A stretch of DNA of 42,625 nt from Komagataeibacter xylinus NBRC 15237 (GTDB lineage: Bacteria; Pseudomonadota; Alphaproteobacteria; Acetobacterales; Acetobacteraceae): assembly GCF_001571345.1 (NCBI RefSeq), contig NZ_BCTP01000026.1, forward strand, positions 1 through 42,625, in the 5' to 3' direction. Position 1 is the first letter of the stretch, and each line of letters opens with the position of its first letter. A program made the position numbers and the translations under genes. This document shows positions 1-7,236 of this stretch, one piece after another. Below the pieces are notes generated by a model. That model worked only from the letters and a program-made list of their open reading frames with translations, did no database searches and had not been told where the DNA came from.

Positions 1-2
1 GG

Positions 3-1235
3 TATGATACGGTAGTGAGCATACTGTCAGCCCGGCCGGAGCATGCGCCTGCGGCCTGCGTGCGCCGTGCCGAACAGGCCTTCGAGCACCTGACCGCGCC
101 GCTGGCCGCCAAATCAACGGAAGATACGGCCTTTTACCGCTACGGGCGCCTGATCTCGCGCAACGAGGTAGGGTCCGACCCGGCACGGCTCGGCCTTGCG
201 GTTGCCGGGTTCCATGCCGGTTGCACCGCACGCGCGCACGCGCGCCCCGCCGCCATGCTCACGACCGCGACCCACGACCACAAGCGTGGCGAGGACAGCC
301 GCGCCCGCCTTGCCGTGCTGAGCGAGATGGCGCCCCGGTGGCACGCGCAGGCCAGCGAATGGTTTGCCCGCAACGGCGCGGAAACAGCGATCGGGCCGGA
401 CCGCATTGATGAGCTGATGCTGTACCAGACCATGCTCGGCGCGTGGCCACTCACTCCCTTCGCCAGCGTAACTACGCGTGAGGCGTGGTGCGAACGCATC
501 GTGCAATGGCAGACCAAGGCCCTGCGCGAGGCCAAGCGCCATACGAACTGGCTCACCCCCGATACGGCATATGAAGACGCCTGCACGGCCTTTGCGCGCC
601 GCCTTGCCGCCAACGGCGCGTTCATGGCGCGGATGGACCAGGTGGTGGCCCGGATGGCCCCGGCAGGCGCGCTCAACGGGCTGGCGCAGACCCTGCTGCG
701 GCTGACCACGCCCGGCGTGCCTGACCTGTATCAGGGCTGTGACCTGTGGGACTTCAGCCTCGTTGACCCCGATAACCGCCGCCCGGTTGATTTCGGCCTG
801 CGCCATGCGCTGCTCGAACACGCTGGCAGTTTTGATGCCTCCGCCGCCACATGGCGCACGGGCCAGGTCAAGTTCGACCTGATCCGGCGCATCCTGTCGT
901 TTCGGGCACGCTATCCCGACCTGTTTGCCAAAGGGCACTACCAGCCGCTGGAGGTGGAAGGGGCGGACCGCGACCATGCCATCGCCTTCCTGCGGCAGCA
1001 TGACGGGTTCAGCCTGCTGGTAGTGGCCCCGCGCCTGCCACTGGGCATGGAAATACAGGCCGATACGCTGGCGCCGGGGCGCGATATGGCGCTGCGCGTG
1101 ACCCTGCCGCAGCCCGTCGGGCCATGGCATAGCCTGCTGGGTGCCTTACCGGTGCAGGCCACCGTGCCGTTTGCGCGCGGGCAGGTGCCCCTTGTCTGCC
1201 TCGTGCATGATGCGGGTGGGCGGGGCCTGCCCTGA
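3..1235 (+). CDS. treY: Maltooligosyl trehalose synthase, C-terminal part (5' truncated by window edge)
   Basis: TreY isomerises the reducing-end alpha-1,4 bond of a maltodextrin to the alpha,alpha-1,1 bond of a maltooligosyl trehalose; TreZ then releases trehalose in the cytoplasm. The frame is open from the first bases of the window, so about 410 C-terminal residues are seen and the true start lies upstream. Recognisable TreY blocks are STEDTAFYRYGRLISRNEVG near the front, TTATHDHKRGEDSRARLAVL further on, and PGVPDLYQGCDLWDFSLVDP with DNRRPVDF in the second half, the conserved C-terminal half of this GH13 family. The GTG at 15 is an internal codon. Its stop lies one base from the stop of the convergent gene at 1237. 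The partner treZ and other glycogen or trehalose genes would be expected just outside the window; that is inference. Confidence 0.93.
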   Translation, partial: YDTVVSILSARPEHAPAACVRRAEQAFEHLTAPLAAKSTEDTAFYRYGRLISRNEVGSDPARLGLAVAGFHAGCTARAHARPAAMLTTATHDHKRGEDSRARLAVLSEMAPRWHAQASEWFARNGAETAIGPDRIDELMLYQTMLGAWPLTPFASVTTREAWCERIVQWQTKALREAKRHTNWLTPDTAYEDACTAFARRLAANGAFMARMDQVVARMAPAGALNGLAQTLLRLTTPGVPDLYQGCDLWDFSLVDPDNRRPVDFGLRHALLEHAGSFDASAATWRTGQVKFDLIRRILSFRARYPDLFAKGHYQPLEVEGADRDHAIAFLRQHDGFSLLVVAPRLPLGMEIQADTLAPGRDMALRVTLPQPVGPWHSLLGALPVQATVPFARGQVPLVCLVHDAGGRGLP

Positions 1236-1236
1236 A

Positions 1237-1788
1237 TCAGGCGGTGGCGAGGGAACGCAGTCCGGTAAAAACGATTTCCTCGCCATCATAAACCGGCCGG
1301 TCATAGCGGAAGCCGGTCAGGCTCTCGATCACGCTGACCGGTATGTCAAAAAACACATCCACGTTCGTGCGCGTGCCCGCCTCGGCGCGGGCGGCTTCGA
1401 TGATGGTCCTGCTTTCAGGCGGAAGGGTGCCGATGCACTCAAGGTTATCGTGCCCCTTGGCGGCCTCGTGGGAAATGTTCCACCTATTGTACATTTTCCC
1501 CTGGTCGTCATAGTCATACCCGAAGCCTATGCTCATCATGGTTGTTTCCAGCACGCAGCAGCCCACAATGCTATGCCGGCATCTGAAAGGCAGGTGAAGC
1601 GGCTCGCTGTCTGGCAGGTATTCACACTGGCTGGACCACAGGATGGTCCACCCCGTAGGCATGTCGGCGATGGAAAAATCGGCCTCGCGTGCCTCATCCT
1701 CGATCCCGGTATCCTCAAATTCCATAAGGGCGAGTATTTCTTCACGGCGCACGCCATGGAACGCCAGATAGGATGCATTAAAACCCAT
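1237..1788 (-). CDS. Hypothetical protein, 183 aa
   Basis: I do not recognise this protein. It is acidic and soluble-looking, with no signal peptide or membrane segment; it has several cysteines and aromatic residues (FRCRHSIVGCCVLE; GFGYDYDDQGKMYNRWNISH). The ATG at 1788 is followed by MGFNASYLAFHGV. Its stop is convergent with treY with a single base between them. The 5' side is a strikingly AT-rich stretch (about 1795-1860) unlike the GC-rich surroundings, and the reading frame uses more A/T-ending codons than its neighbours, which suggests acquisition by transfer. The size and the orphan position would fit an immunity-like or accessory protein, but nothing in the sequence proves that. That it is a real gene is supported by clean non-overlap with treY and a coherent amino-acid composition. 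Confidence 0.7.
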   Translation of the reverse strand: MGFNASYLAFHGVRREEILALMEFEDTGIEDEAREADFSIADMPTGWTILWSSQCEYLPDSEPLHLPFRCRHSIVGCCVLETTMMSIGFGYDYDDQGKMYNRWNISHEAAKGHDNLECIGTLPPESRTIIEAARAEAGTRTNVDVFFDIPVSVIESLTGFRYDRPVYDGEEIVFTGLRSLATA

Positions 1789-2115
1789 TACTTAAATCCT
1801 GAATATTATATTCAACATATATATAAAAATGCCATAATATTAATAATCACGCAACCATGCCCATTACCTGTGCCTGCATGATGTAATGATTGGCCGGGCG
1901 CGTTTTTATCTGGGAGTATGGCATGGTTTTGTCCGCCTCTGGTTTGACGGGGGGATAGAAAAAATTTATTCTGCCGGGTCATTTATGTATTAGCCATGAT
2001 GGCGGATTTGAAAAAGCGGCATACAGAATATTTCCAAAACGCATTTGCATGAATGATCCTGTCATGAAACTGGTGGATTTTTCGTGACAGGCACCCGGCA
2101 AGCAGAGGTTTGAAC
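1789..2115. other. Intergenic region, AT-rich, between divergent genes
   Basis: No convincing gene is seen here. Bases 1795-1860 are markedly AT-rich and probably carry the promoter of the minus-strand gene ending at 1237. The right-hand half contains a plausible plus-strand promoter (listed separately) and the ribosome-binding site CAGAGG at 2103-2108 of the flavoprotein gene. Confidence 0.5.
1944..1972 (+). promoter_or_regulatory. Candidate sigma-70-type promoter for the flavoprotein-cytochrome operon
   Basis: TTGACG at 1944-1949 is followed after 17 bases by TATTCT at 1967-1972. The -35 box differs from consensus at one base and the -10 box at two. It would leave a leader of roughly 135 bases before the GTG at 2116. 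Prediction only. Confidence 0.38.
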
Positions 2116-3399
2116 GTGAACGGTTTTCCTGACGACCCGAAAAACATGCCCACCCGCCTGGGCCGGAGGGGGCTGTTTGCCGGCTCCCTGGCCTTTGGCG
2201 CGCTCGCCGGTGGCCGGTGGGCATCCGTGCCTGCAGCAGCCGCCGCCCTGCGGCGCACGGCGGTGCCCGGCACGGTGCCCCGGCTTGTGCCCATGCGCCC
2301 CCATGCCGACCAGATAGCCGATATCAAGGTCTGCCTACGCCCGTTCCGCGCCGCTGGCCCCCGGCTCGATGTCGAGCGGGTGGGCGGGAAGGTGGTCATC
2401 CATAATTACGGTCATGGCGGCAGCGGGTGGTCGCTTTCATGGGGGTCGGCCGAGATGGCAGTGGGCAAGGCGGCGGCCCTGTCGCCCCGGCGCGTGGCAG
2501 TAGTGGGGTGTGGCGTCATTGGCCTGACCACGGCGCTGACGGCGCAGCGCGCGGGGCTTGATGTCACGATCTATACGCGCGACCTGCTGCCCCACACCCG
2601 CTCGGTCCGCGCCAATGGAAGCTGGACACCGGATTCACGCGTGGCGCTGACCGCCCCCGCAGGCCCGCAATTTGCCGATACATGGGAGCGGATGGCCCGC
2701 TATTCATGGAAAAGCTATCGCGATTACCTCGGCTTGCCTGGCAACCCGATCGACTTCCGGGACAGTTATGTCCTGTCCGACACGCCTTTTGACGCGCCGG
2801 AACCCGAGCCGGAAAATCCGGACCACAAGGGCGACTACGCCACGACCGGCATGCCGCAGCAATCGAGCGAGTTTGCCAGCTATGGCGAACGGATACGCGA
2901 TATCATTCCAGCATCCGAACTGCTTTCCGCACAGGAAAATCCGTTTGCGGTGCCCTATGCCCGGCGCGAGCCGCTGATGATCTTCAATTTCGGGGCATAT
3001 GGTCATCTCCTGCTGTCCGAGTTTTATCAGGCGGGAGGGCGGATCGTCATCCGCGAGTTCCATACACCGGCCGACATGAAGACATTGCCCGAGCCGGTCA
3101 TCATCAATTGCCCCGGCTATGCGGCGCGTGACCTGTGGGGGGACCGCTCGCTCATTCCCGTGCGTGGCCAGACCGCGTGGCTGCCGCCGCAACCCGATGT
3201 GGCTTATGGGGTGCGCTACAAGGGGGCCTCGGCGCTTTCGAAAAGTGATGGCTTGATGATACAGGGGTTTGACATGTCGGGCTTGGGTGAAATGGACGGC
3301 GTGGGCAACAGTTTTGAACATGCCGACCGCAGCGAGGCGGAAAAGGCGATTGGCATATTTGAAAATCTTTTTGCCCGTTTTCCCGCGGGGCAGGGCTGA
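2116..3399 (+). CDS. Tat-exported FAD-dependent D-amino-acid oxidase/dehydrogenase-like protein with permuted domain order
   Basis: A 427-residue flavoprotein of the D-amino-acid oxidase (DAO) superfamily, expected to oxidise a D-amino acid or similar amine in the periplasm. Residues 15-45 form a twin-arginine signal (GRRGLFAGSLAFGALAGG, then an alanine-rich cleavage region). The block LRPFRAAGPRLDVE (residues 74-87) and HNYGHGGSGWSLSWGSA (96-112) follow; in ordinary DAO these lie at the C-terminus (substrate-carboxylate arginine and FAD-contact loop). Only then comes the FAD Rossmann motif VAVVGCGVIGLTTA (127-140), followed by the rest of the fold, with RGQTAWLPP and LMIQGF near the end. The chain thus looks circularly permuted. 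Start: GTG at 2116 has CAGAGG seven bases upstream; TTG at 2110 is too close to it, and ATG at 2146 would also keep the Tat signal. Its stop overlaps the start of the cytochrome gene (TGATG). Substrate unknown. Confidence 0.87.
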   Translation: MNGFPDDPKNMPTRLGRRGLFAGSLAFGALAGGRWASVPAAAAALRRTAVPGTVPRLVPMRPHADQIADIKVCLRPFRAAGPRLDVERVGGKVVIHNYGHGGSGWSLSWGSAEMAVGKAAALSPRRVAVVGCGVIGLTTALTAQRAGLDVTIYTRDLLPHTRSVRANGSWTPDSRVALTAPAGPQFADTWERMARYSWKSYRDYLGLPGNPIDFRDSYVLSDTPFDAPEPEPENPDHKGDYATTGMPQQSSEFASYGERIRDIIPASELLSAQENPFAVPYARREPLMIFNFGAYGHLLLSEFYQAGGRIVIREFHTPADMKTLPEPVIINCPGYAARDLWGDRSLIPVRGQTAWLPPQPDVAYGVRYKGASALSKSDGLMIQGFDMSGLGEMDGVGNSFEHADRSEAEKAIGIFENLFARFPAGQG

Positions 3400-3839
3400 T
3401 GCGCGGCCTGCAGGCAAGGCTGCGTGATGCCGCGCTGGGGGCGGGGCTGCTGGCGCTGAGCGTGCAGGTGGCCCATGCGGCACCGGCGCGGGCTGGTACG
3501 TCCTACTACACCGCCGCGCAGGCCGGGCGGGGGGCTACGGCCTACCAGCAGTTCTGCGCGGTGTGCCATGGGGCGGATCTGGGCGGAGCCTTTGACGTGC
3601 CGCCGCTTGTGGGGCGTTTTGCCGCCAACTGGGCAGGGGCGCCATTGGGCGCACTGTTTGACTACATGTCAAAAGCCATGCCGCTTTTTGCCCCCGGCAC
3701 GCTGACACCTGAGCAGAATGCGGATCTGCTGGCGTTCATGCTGCGTGAAAACGGCGCGCCCGCAGGCAGCCGTGATCTTACCCCCGAGGGGTTGAAAACC
3801 ATGATGTTTCCTAAAATGACGTTCGCCACCGTGAAGTAA
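3399..3839 (+). CDS. Exported c-type cytochrome, monohaem
   Basis: A 146-residue class I c-type cytochrome, presumably the electron acceptor of the flavoprotein encoded just upstream. A Sec signal peptide (LGAGLLALSVQVAHA) is followed by a single haem-attachment motif CAVCH (Cys53, Cys56, His57). The block LFDYMSKAMPLFAPG supplies a likely axial methionine (Met94), and TPEQNADLLAFMLRENG matches the C-terminal helix of small periplasmic cytochromes that serve dehydrogenases in acetic acid bacteria. The ATG overlaps the upstream stop codon (TGATG at 3397-3401), which indicates translational coupling. No separate promoter is seen. The physical pairing of a Tat flavoenzyme and a cytochrome c suggests transfer of electrons from the oxidised substrate to the respiratory chain; the sequence shows the pairing, the electron route is inference. 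Confidence 0.9.
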   Translation: MRGLQARLRDAALGAGLLALSVQVAHAAPARAGTSYYTAAQAGRGATAYQQFCAVCHGADLGGAFDVPPLVGRFAANWAGAPLGALFDYMSKAMPLFAPGTLTPEQNADLLAFMLRENGAPAGSRDLTPEGLKTMMFPKMTFATVK

Positions 3840-3857
3840 AATGAGGGCAGGGCGCGG

Positions 3858-4067
3858 CTAATGGTGGAGCATGCCCATGCCCGCCTGCATGGCGGTATGT
3901 AGCATGTCAGACCACAGGCCGCTCCTGCCGCCTGGCGTCCCGCCTTCGGCCGGGGTGTCCAGTTCCCGGCCGTTTGTAACGGGCAGCCCGTCATCATCAA
4001 GCGGAACGGAGCGGGCAGTACAGCCTGCTACCATCATGAAACAGGCCAGCATGGCGGCAGCCCGCAT
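3858..4067 (-). CDS. Small putative lipoprotein, 69 aa
   Basis: A short protein beginning MRAAAMLACFMMVAGCTARS, which is a lipoprotein signal with a lipobox (VAGC, Cys16). The mature part of about 54 residues is hydrophilic with a glycine/proline-rich middle and a methionine- and histidine-containing tail ending GMGMLHH. No family recognised. It is convergent with the cytochrome gene, 18 bases away. Outer-membrane anchoring is inferred from the signal only; the Met/His tail might bind metal but this is speculation. Confidence 0.6.
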   Translation of the reverse strand: MRAAAMLACFMMVAGCTARSVPLDDDGLPVTNGRELDTPAEGGTPGGRSGLWSDMLHTAMQAGMGMLHH

Positions 4068-4391
4068 TCAACCCGGCCCGCTGATCTGGCTGTTCGATAC
4101 ATCTATTGTCTCTGGTGCCCAGTGAACCAGGAAAAACATGCACGCTCCACGTCATTGCCCAAGACTGACACGATCTTAACCGGTGCGGCTGCGCAACAGC
4201 CGTAACGAAACGTGATGTTTGATTGCGTCATGTAAAAGGGTGCTGCATCACGGTACAGAGAGATTGCAGCCCCGGGCCGGAACCCGTGCTATGCTGCGAC
4301 GTTGGATGCGCGTGGCGGGCATGCCCCACCGCACCCATATAAACCTCGTGACAGTTCCAATACCCACAACGCAGATGCAAGGGAGATGGAC
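4068..4391. other. Intergenic region without a supported gene
   Basis: About 320 bases separate two small genes. Overlapping short open frames exist here but lack ribosome-binding sites and have shadow-like Arg/His/Thr-rich composition. The only clear signal is the GGGAGA ribosome-binding site at 4381-4386 of the gene that follows. TTGCAG (4264) and TATGCT (4290) are 20 bases apart, too far for a confident promoter. Confidence 0.4.
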
Positions 4392-4622
4392 ATGCCGAAG
4401 TCAGATCATGATGTAAACATTCAGGAAGTTGAACTGCGGGCGATCAGCCTGTGGAACAAACAGCACCCTGACCGCCCGTGGCGGCGGTTGAGCAACCTGC
4501 ATCGCTACCGCAGGACCACGCATGCCCTGCAGGGCATGCCCGCCTTTCCTGAAGAACAGGCGCAGTTCCGCTACCTCGCCACCCATGCCATGACCATGTC
4601 GCACGCGAAAAGCTGCGCGTGA
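4392..4622 (+). CDS. Small hypothetical protein, 76 aa
   Basis: The ATG at 4392 has GGGAGA five bases upstream, a better-spaced site than the in-frame ATG at 4386 allows. The protein (MPKSDHDVNIQEVELRAISL at its start) is basic and histidine/arginine-rich, with no signal peptide or membrane helix. The N-terminal part looks helical (ELRAISLWNKQHPDRPW). I do not recognise the family. It stands alone between two minus-strand genes and could be a small nucleic-acid- or protein-binding factor, but no function can be assigned. Confidence 0.55.
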   Translation: MPKSDHDVNIQEVELRAISLWNKQHPDRPWRRLSNLHRYRRTTHALQGMPAFPEEQAQFRYLATHAMTMSHAKSCA

Positions 4623-4681
4623 AGCCGGGGCAGAGCGAACTGCTTCCTGTTCCTGGTTGAAGCGTAACAATATCAGACAAA

Positions 4682-4706
4682 GCGGGGCTGCGTGTAGCAG
4701 CCCCGC
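4682..4706 (-). terminator. Perfect 10-bp hairpin, terminator of the minus-strand gene at 4733
   Basis: GCGGGGCTGC (4682-4691) and GCAGCCCCGC (4697-4706) are perfect reverse complements around a 5-base loop. On the minus strand the stem is followed by TTTGTC, a short U-tract, 27 bases past the stop of the secreted-protein gene. On the plus strand it is followed by A residues, so it is oriented for the minus-strand transcript. Confidence 0.6.
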
Positions 4707-4732
4707 AAAAAGCATGCCGTGACACGTCTGCC

Positions 4733-5041
4733 CTATTGCAGGGCGGACGGACTGTGCAGGTTCTGGTGGTTGGAAGACATACCGGGACTTTCCGGGCCTT
4801 TATTGGCGGCGGGTTGACGGGTCAAAGGCTGGTCGGGCTGGTCCGCGGGGGCGGGCCGTTCGCTCTTTTCAGGCAGTGGCACGGTCTTGCGGTCCTGGGG
4901 ATGCGCCCGCTCGATGGATGAGGGGGAATTATCGCCCGGCAGGTCCACGCTTTTGTCGGTCGGGTGTTTCTGGGCCAGGGCGACCGGCGCGCTGGCCATG
5001 AGCAGTACGCCCGTTACTGCAAGGGCAGAAATAATACGCAT
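4733..5041 (-). CDS. Secreted low-complexity hypothetical protein, 102 aa
   Basis: A small exported protein. The start at 5041 is preceded by AGAGGA at good spacing and gives MRIISALAVTGVLLMASAPV, ALA-Q, a Sec signal peptide cleaved after ALA. The mature part is hydrophilic and rich in Pro, Ser, Asp, Glu, Gln and Lys (KSVDLPGDNSPSSIE; PLPEKSERPAPADQPDQP), so it is probably intrinsically disordered. The same frame is open further upstream, but without a ribosome-binding site. No domain recognised. A terminator-like hairpin lies just downstream. A periplasmic or cell-surface disordered protein is the most that can be said. Confidence 0.65.
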   Translation of the reverse strand: MRIISALAVTGVLLMASAPVALAQKHPTDKSVDLPGDNSPSSIERAHPQDRKTVPLPEKSERPAPADQPDQPLTRQPAANKGPESPGMSSNHQNLHSPSALQ

Positions 5042-5290
5042 GTTGTCCTCTTTCCGTGTAAAGAAGCACGCATGGGTAAAAATGGCTTCGGGGCAGGCGC
5101 CCTGCTGGTCGTATCGTGCGGGCGCGGGCACAGTTCCGGTTGCTGCCTGAATATTATGGAATATGATTTTCCCTGAAATAGTTTGAAACTTCATGAACGT
5201 GATCATGTTTGTGCTGCCATATCCACGCCTTGGTGGCAACGTATGTCATCCATCGCCTGCCACCCCTGAAATGGTAATGGAGAGCAAGAC

Positions 5291-6181
5291 ATGACAATAT
5301 CAGAACAGGAAAAAGCGGATTTCTTTGATTCCGATTTCTGCCAGCACAAGAATTTCTGGCAAAAACGTAAGGTTTCCGTCCTGACGGATATGGTGTTTGA
5401 TTTCCATAACCGGAAGTATTCCCGCCATGTCAGGAATATTGCCCGCAGGCAGCCGGTGCGCAGAATCCTCGTTACATCCGTGCGGGTGCCAAAACGCGAG
5501 CGCATGCTGCATGATGTGTTCAGGCGCCTGAGAAATACAAAGCATAAGGTGGATTTCGTTACAGCCCAGATGCGCGACAGGGGCAAGTTTGGCAATATCA
5601 ATACAGCCCTCGCAACAGTAAAACTGCAGGATTATGACTGGGTGGTCATTACTGATGATGATGTTGCCCTGCCGCCGCGTTTTCTTGATGGGTTCATATC
5701 GCTCTGCGAGGTCATGGGGCTGAAAATATCCCAGCCCGCCCATCGTTACCATTCCTATACATCCTTTACGTTCAATTACCGCAAATGGAACAGCCTCGGG
5801 CGTATTACCCGGTATGTGGAAGATGGGCCGGTGACCGCCTTCCATCGCGATGCCATGGCCTATGTCTATCCTTTCCCCGAATTGCGCTGGGCGTGGGCGA
5901 CGGACATCGCGTTCTGCAACGCGGCACGCCACAACCACCATAATGTCGGCATTGTGGATTATACGGCCATAGAGCACCTCAAGCCCGCGGGGCAGGACTA
6001 CCCCATGCAGGCGGCCAAGGCCGAGGCGCGGGCGTTCCTGTCGCGCCAGGCGCTGCGGCCCGACCGGCGCGAACTGTTTCGCAACATGGAAATCCTGCGC
6101 GATATCCAGCCCGACCACCTGAGCTATGATGTACCCTGCCTGATGGGCATGCCCGCCACATGGCCTGTGGCCCAGCCATGA
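5291..6181 (+). CDS. Putative glycosyltransferase-like protein (GT-A type), 296 aa
   Basis: A soluble 296-residue protein with an alternating hydrophobic strand followed by an acidic triad, DYDWVVITDDDVALPPRFLD (Asp122-124), as in the metal- and nucleotide-sugar-binding DxD motif of GT-A glycosyltransferases. Later blocks (WAWATDIAFCNAARHNHHNV, GIVDYTAIEHLKPAGQDYP) resemble the acceptor side, including a conserved-looking WATDIAF segment and a histidine (EHL) in the position of the second metal ligand. No membrane helix or signal peptide, so cytoplasmic. The start has GGAGAG upstream. The N-terminal half uses more A/T-ending codons than the C-terminal half. It stands alone, with no polysaccharide cluster near it; the closest recognised resemblance is to uncharacterised DUF707-type proteins, with low certainty. 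The donor and acceptor are unknown. Confidence 0.62.
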   Translation: MTISEQEKADFFDSDFCQHKNFWQKRKVSVLTDMVFDFHNRKYSRHVRNIARRQPVRRILVTSVRVPKRERMLHDVFRRLRNTKHKVDFVTAQMRDRGKFGNINTALATVKLQDYDWVVITDDDVALPPRFLDGFISLCEVMGLKISQPAHRYHSYTSFTFNYRKWNSLGRITRYVEDGPVTAFHRDAMAYVYPFPELRWAWATDIAFCNAARHNHHNVGIVDYTAIEHLKPAGQDYPMQAAKAEARAFLSRQALRPDRRELFRNMEILRDIQPDHLSYDVPCLMGMPATWPVAQP

Positions 6182-6228
6182 GGGGCACCGGCCTTTTCAA
6201 TAATACCCTGGAATTGTAAAGGTTCCTG

Positions 6229-6279
6229 ATGAAGCTTTTTTCAAAAAGCTTTGGCAGGCATTGCTTTTTTGAAAAAAGC
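6229..6279 (+). repeat. Dispersed hairpin repeat, copy 1 (tandem palindromes)
   Basis: The core ATGAAGCTTTTTTCAAAAAG (6229-6248) differs at one base from the copies at 35294 and 38448. It forms AAGCTTTTT/AAAAAGCTT (6232-6240, 6243-6251), and a second hairpin GCTTTTTT/AAAAAAGC follows (6263-6270, 6272-6279). It sits just behind the glycosyltransferase-like gene and may also end its transcript. Confidence 0.7.
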
Positions 6280-6305
6280 TTTACAGATCAGGATATGAAA
6301 CCGAC

Positions 6306-6611
6306 ATGACCCAGGGCCACGACCCGCTGTCCACGCTCGAGCAGGAGCGTCTGGCCGTGCAGATCTGGCAGAATGCCTTCCGCGCGGCTGTGCTTGACCT
6401 TGATGAAGCCGGGCGGGCGGCGCTGCTGCGGCGGCTCGGGCGGTTCGGGCAGGTCATGACACAGGGCCGCGAGGGGGCCAGCCGTGTCAACGCCCGCGCC
6501 GTGCGCGACCATGCGCTCGCCGTACTGGCCGAAGTGACGCAGGCCGCACGCGAGCAGGTGCCCCGCGCACATGTGCCCCAATGGTGCCGCGATGTGCCCG
6601 ATTGTGACTGA
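6306..6611 (+). CDS. Hypothetical protein, 101 aa
   Basis: An uncharacterised, mostly helical cytoplasmic protein (LEQERLAVQIWQNAFRAAVL; HALAVLAEVTQAAREQVP). Two amphipathic helices and a C-terminal stretch with two cysteines (QWCRDVPDCD) are visible. The ribosome-binding site is weak: AGGA lies 13 bases before the ATG. The gene follows the dispersed repeat and precedes another unknown gene in the same direction, 93 bases away, so they may share a transcript. No function can be proposed. Confidence 0.6.
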   Translation: MTQGHDPLSTLEQERLAVQIWQNAFRAAVLDLDEAGRAALLRRLGRFGQVMTQGREGASRVNARAVRDHALAVLAEVTQAAREQVPRAHVPQWCRDVPDCD

Positions 6612-6704
6612 TGCTGCATAACCGTATGTATTCACGCGGCTGTTGTCTGCCTGAGCCTGCCGGACCATCATGGCGCGTGTAGGCATGAGGAATGGAGGCA
6701 GGAC

Positions 6705-7163
6705 GTGATTGACCGTGAATTGCAGGGGCAGTTGCTACGCCACATGGCCGATCAGGGCGGCACGACCACCCTGCGGCCCGTGCAGGCGGCTGATGAGGAA
6801 AAATACGCCCGCAACCTGATGGACCTTGAATTGCAGGGCCTGTGCAAGGGCGGGGTGGGCATACGGCCCACGGGGCTTGGCATTACGGGCGAAACCAGCC
6901 TGACGCCTGCCGGACGCGCTTACCTCGACCGGCCTGATGACATGCACGTCACACTATCGGGGCCCGCAACAATAAAAGCGTTGCGTCAGCGTATTGTCGA
7001 TGATCCCGACCTGTCTGATACGGAGCGGCACAGCCTTGACCGTGCGGTTGAGACCATGCACCCGCTGGCGCTCAAGGCGCTGGGGCAGGACCTGCTGGCG
7101 CGAGCCGTGCAGCATGACCCCGATGCCATACCGCTTATTCGCAAGCATGTGGGCAAGCTGTAA
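6705..7163 (+). CDS. Hypothetical protein, 152 aa, possible N-terminal winged-helix fold
   Basis: GTG start at 6705 with GGAGG (6694-6698) six bases upstream. Residues 1-75 (LQGQLLRHMADQGG, then NLMDLELQGLCKGGV and LTPAGRAYLD) have the helix-helix-wing order of small winged-helix proteins, where the phrase LTPAGRAYL is typical of the end of the wing. Residues 85-152 form a helical region (IKALRQRIVDDPDLSDTERH; ALKALGQDLLARAVQHDPDA). No DNA-binding specificity can be derived; it could equally be a protein-interaction module. The neighbour upstream is also unknown. An AT-rich region follows the stop. Confidence 0.65.
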   Translation: MIDRELQGQLLRHMADQGGTTTLRPVQAADEEKYARNLMDLELQGLCKGGVGIRPTGLGITGETSLTPAGRAYLDRPDDMHVTLSGPATIKALRQRIVDDPDLSDTERHSLDRAVETMHPLALKALGQDLLARAVQHDPDAIPLIRKHVGKL

Positions 7164-7207
7164 ACGGATATGGGGCAGATTGATTTATTTTGCGGATATA
7201 AGATACA

Positions 7208-7236
7208 TTGATATAGAATTATCATATAACTATTAT
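7208..7236 (+). promoter_or_regulatory. Candidate promoter for the MscS-type channel gene
   Basis: In the AT-rich intergenic region 7164-7454, TTGATA (7208-7213) and TATTAT (7231-7236) are separated by 17 bases. It would start a leader of about 210 bases before the ATG at 7455. No other feature is seen in this gap. Confidence 0.4.

Noticed and set aside
114-1130. Long minus-strand open frame opposite treY
   Set aside because: It is the reverse-strand shadow of a conserved GH13 gene, with Arg/Gly/His-rich shadow composition and no recognisable motif.
2110-2112. TTG as start of the flavoprotein gene
   Set aside because: It is one base from the CAGAGG site, so it cannot be used efficiently; GTG at 2116 has the right spacing.
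2116-3399. Permuted motif order caused by a frameshift or by two fused gene fragments
   Set aside because: The frame is continuous with one Tat signal and each DAO landmark appears once, so a duplication or broken gene does not explain it.
4219-4416. Short plus-strand frame upstream of the 76-aa gene
   Set aside because: No ribosome-binding site, unstructured Arg/Thr-rich composition, overlaps the better-supported start at 4392.
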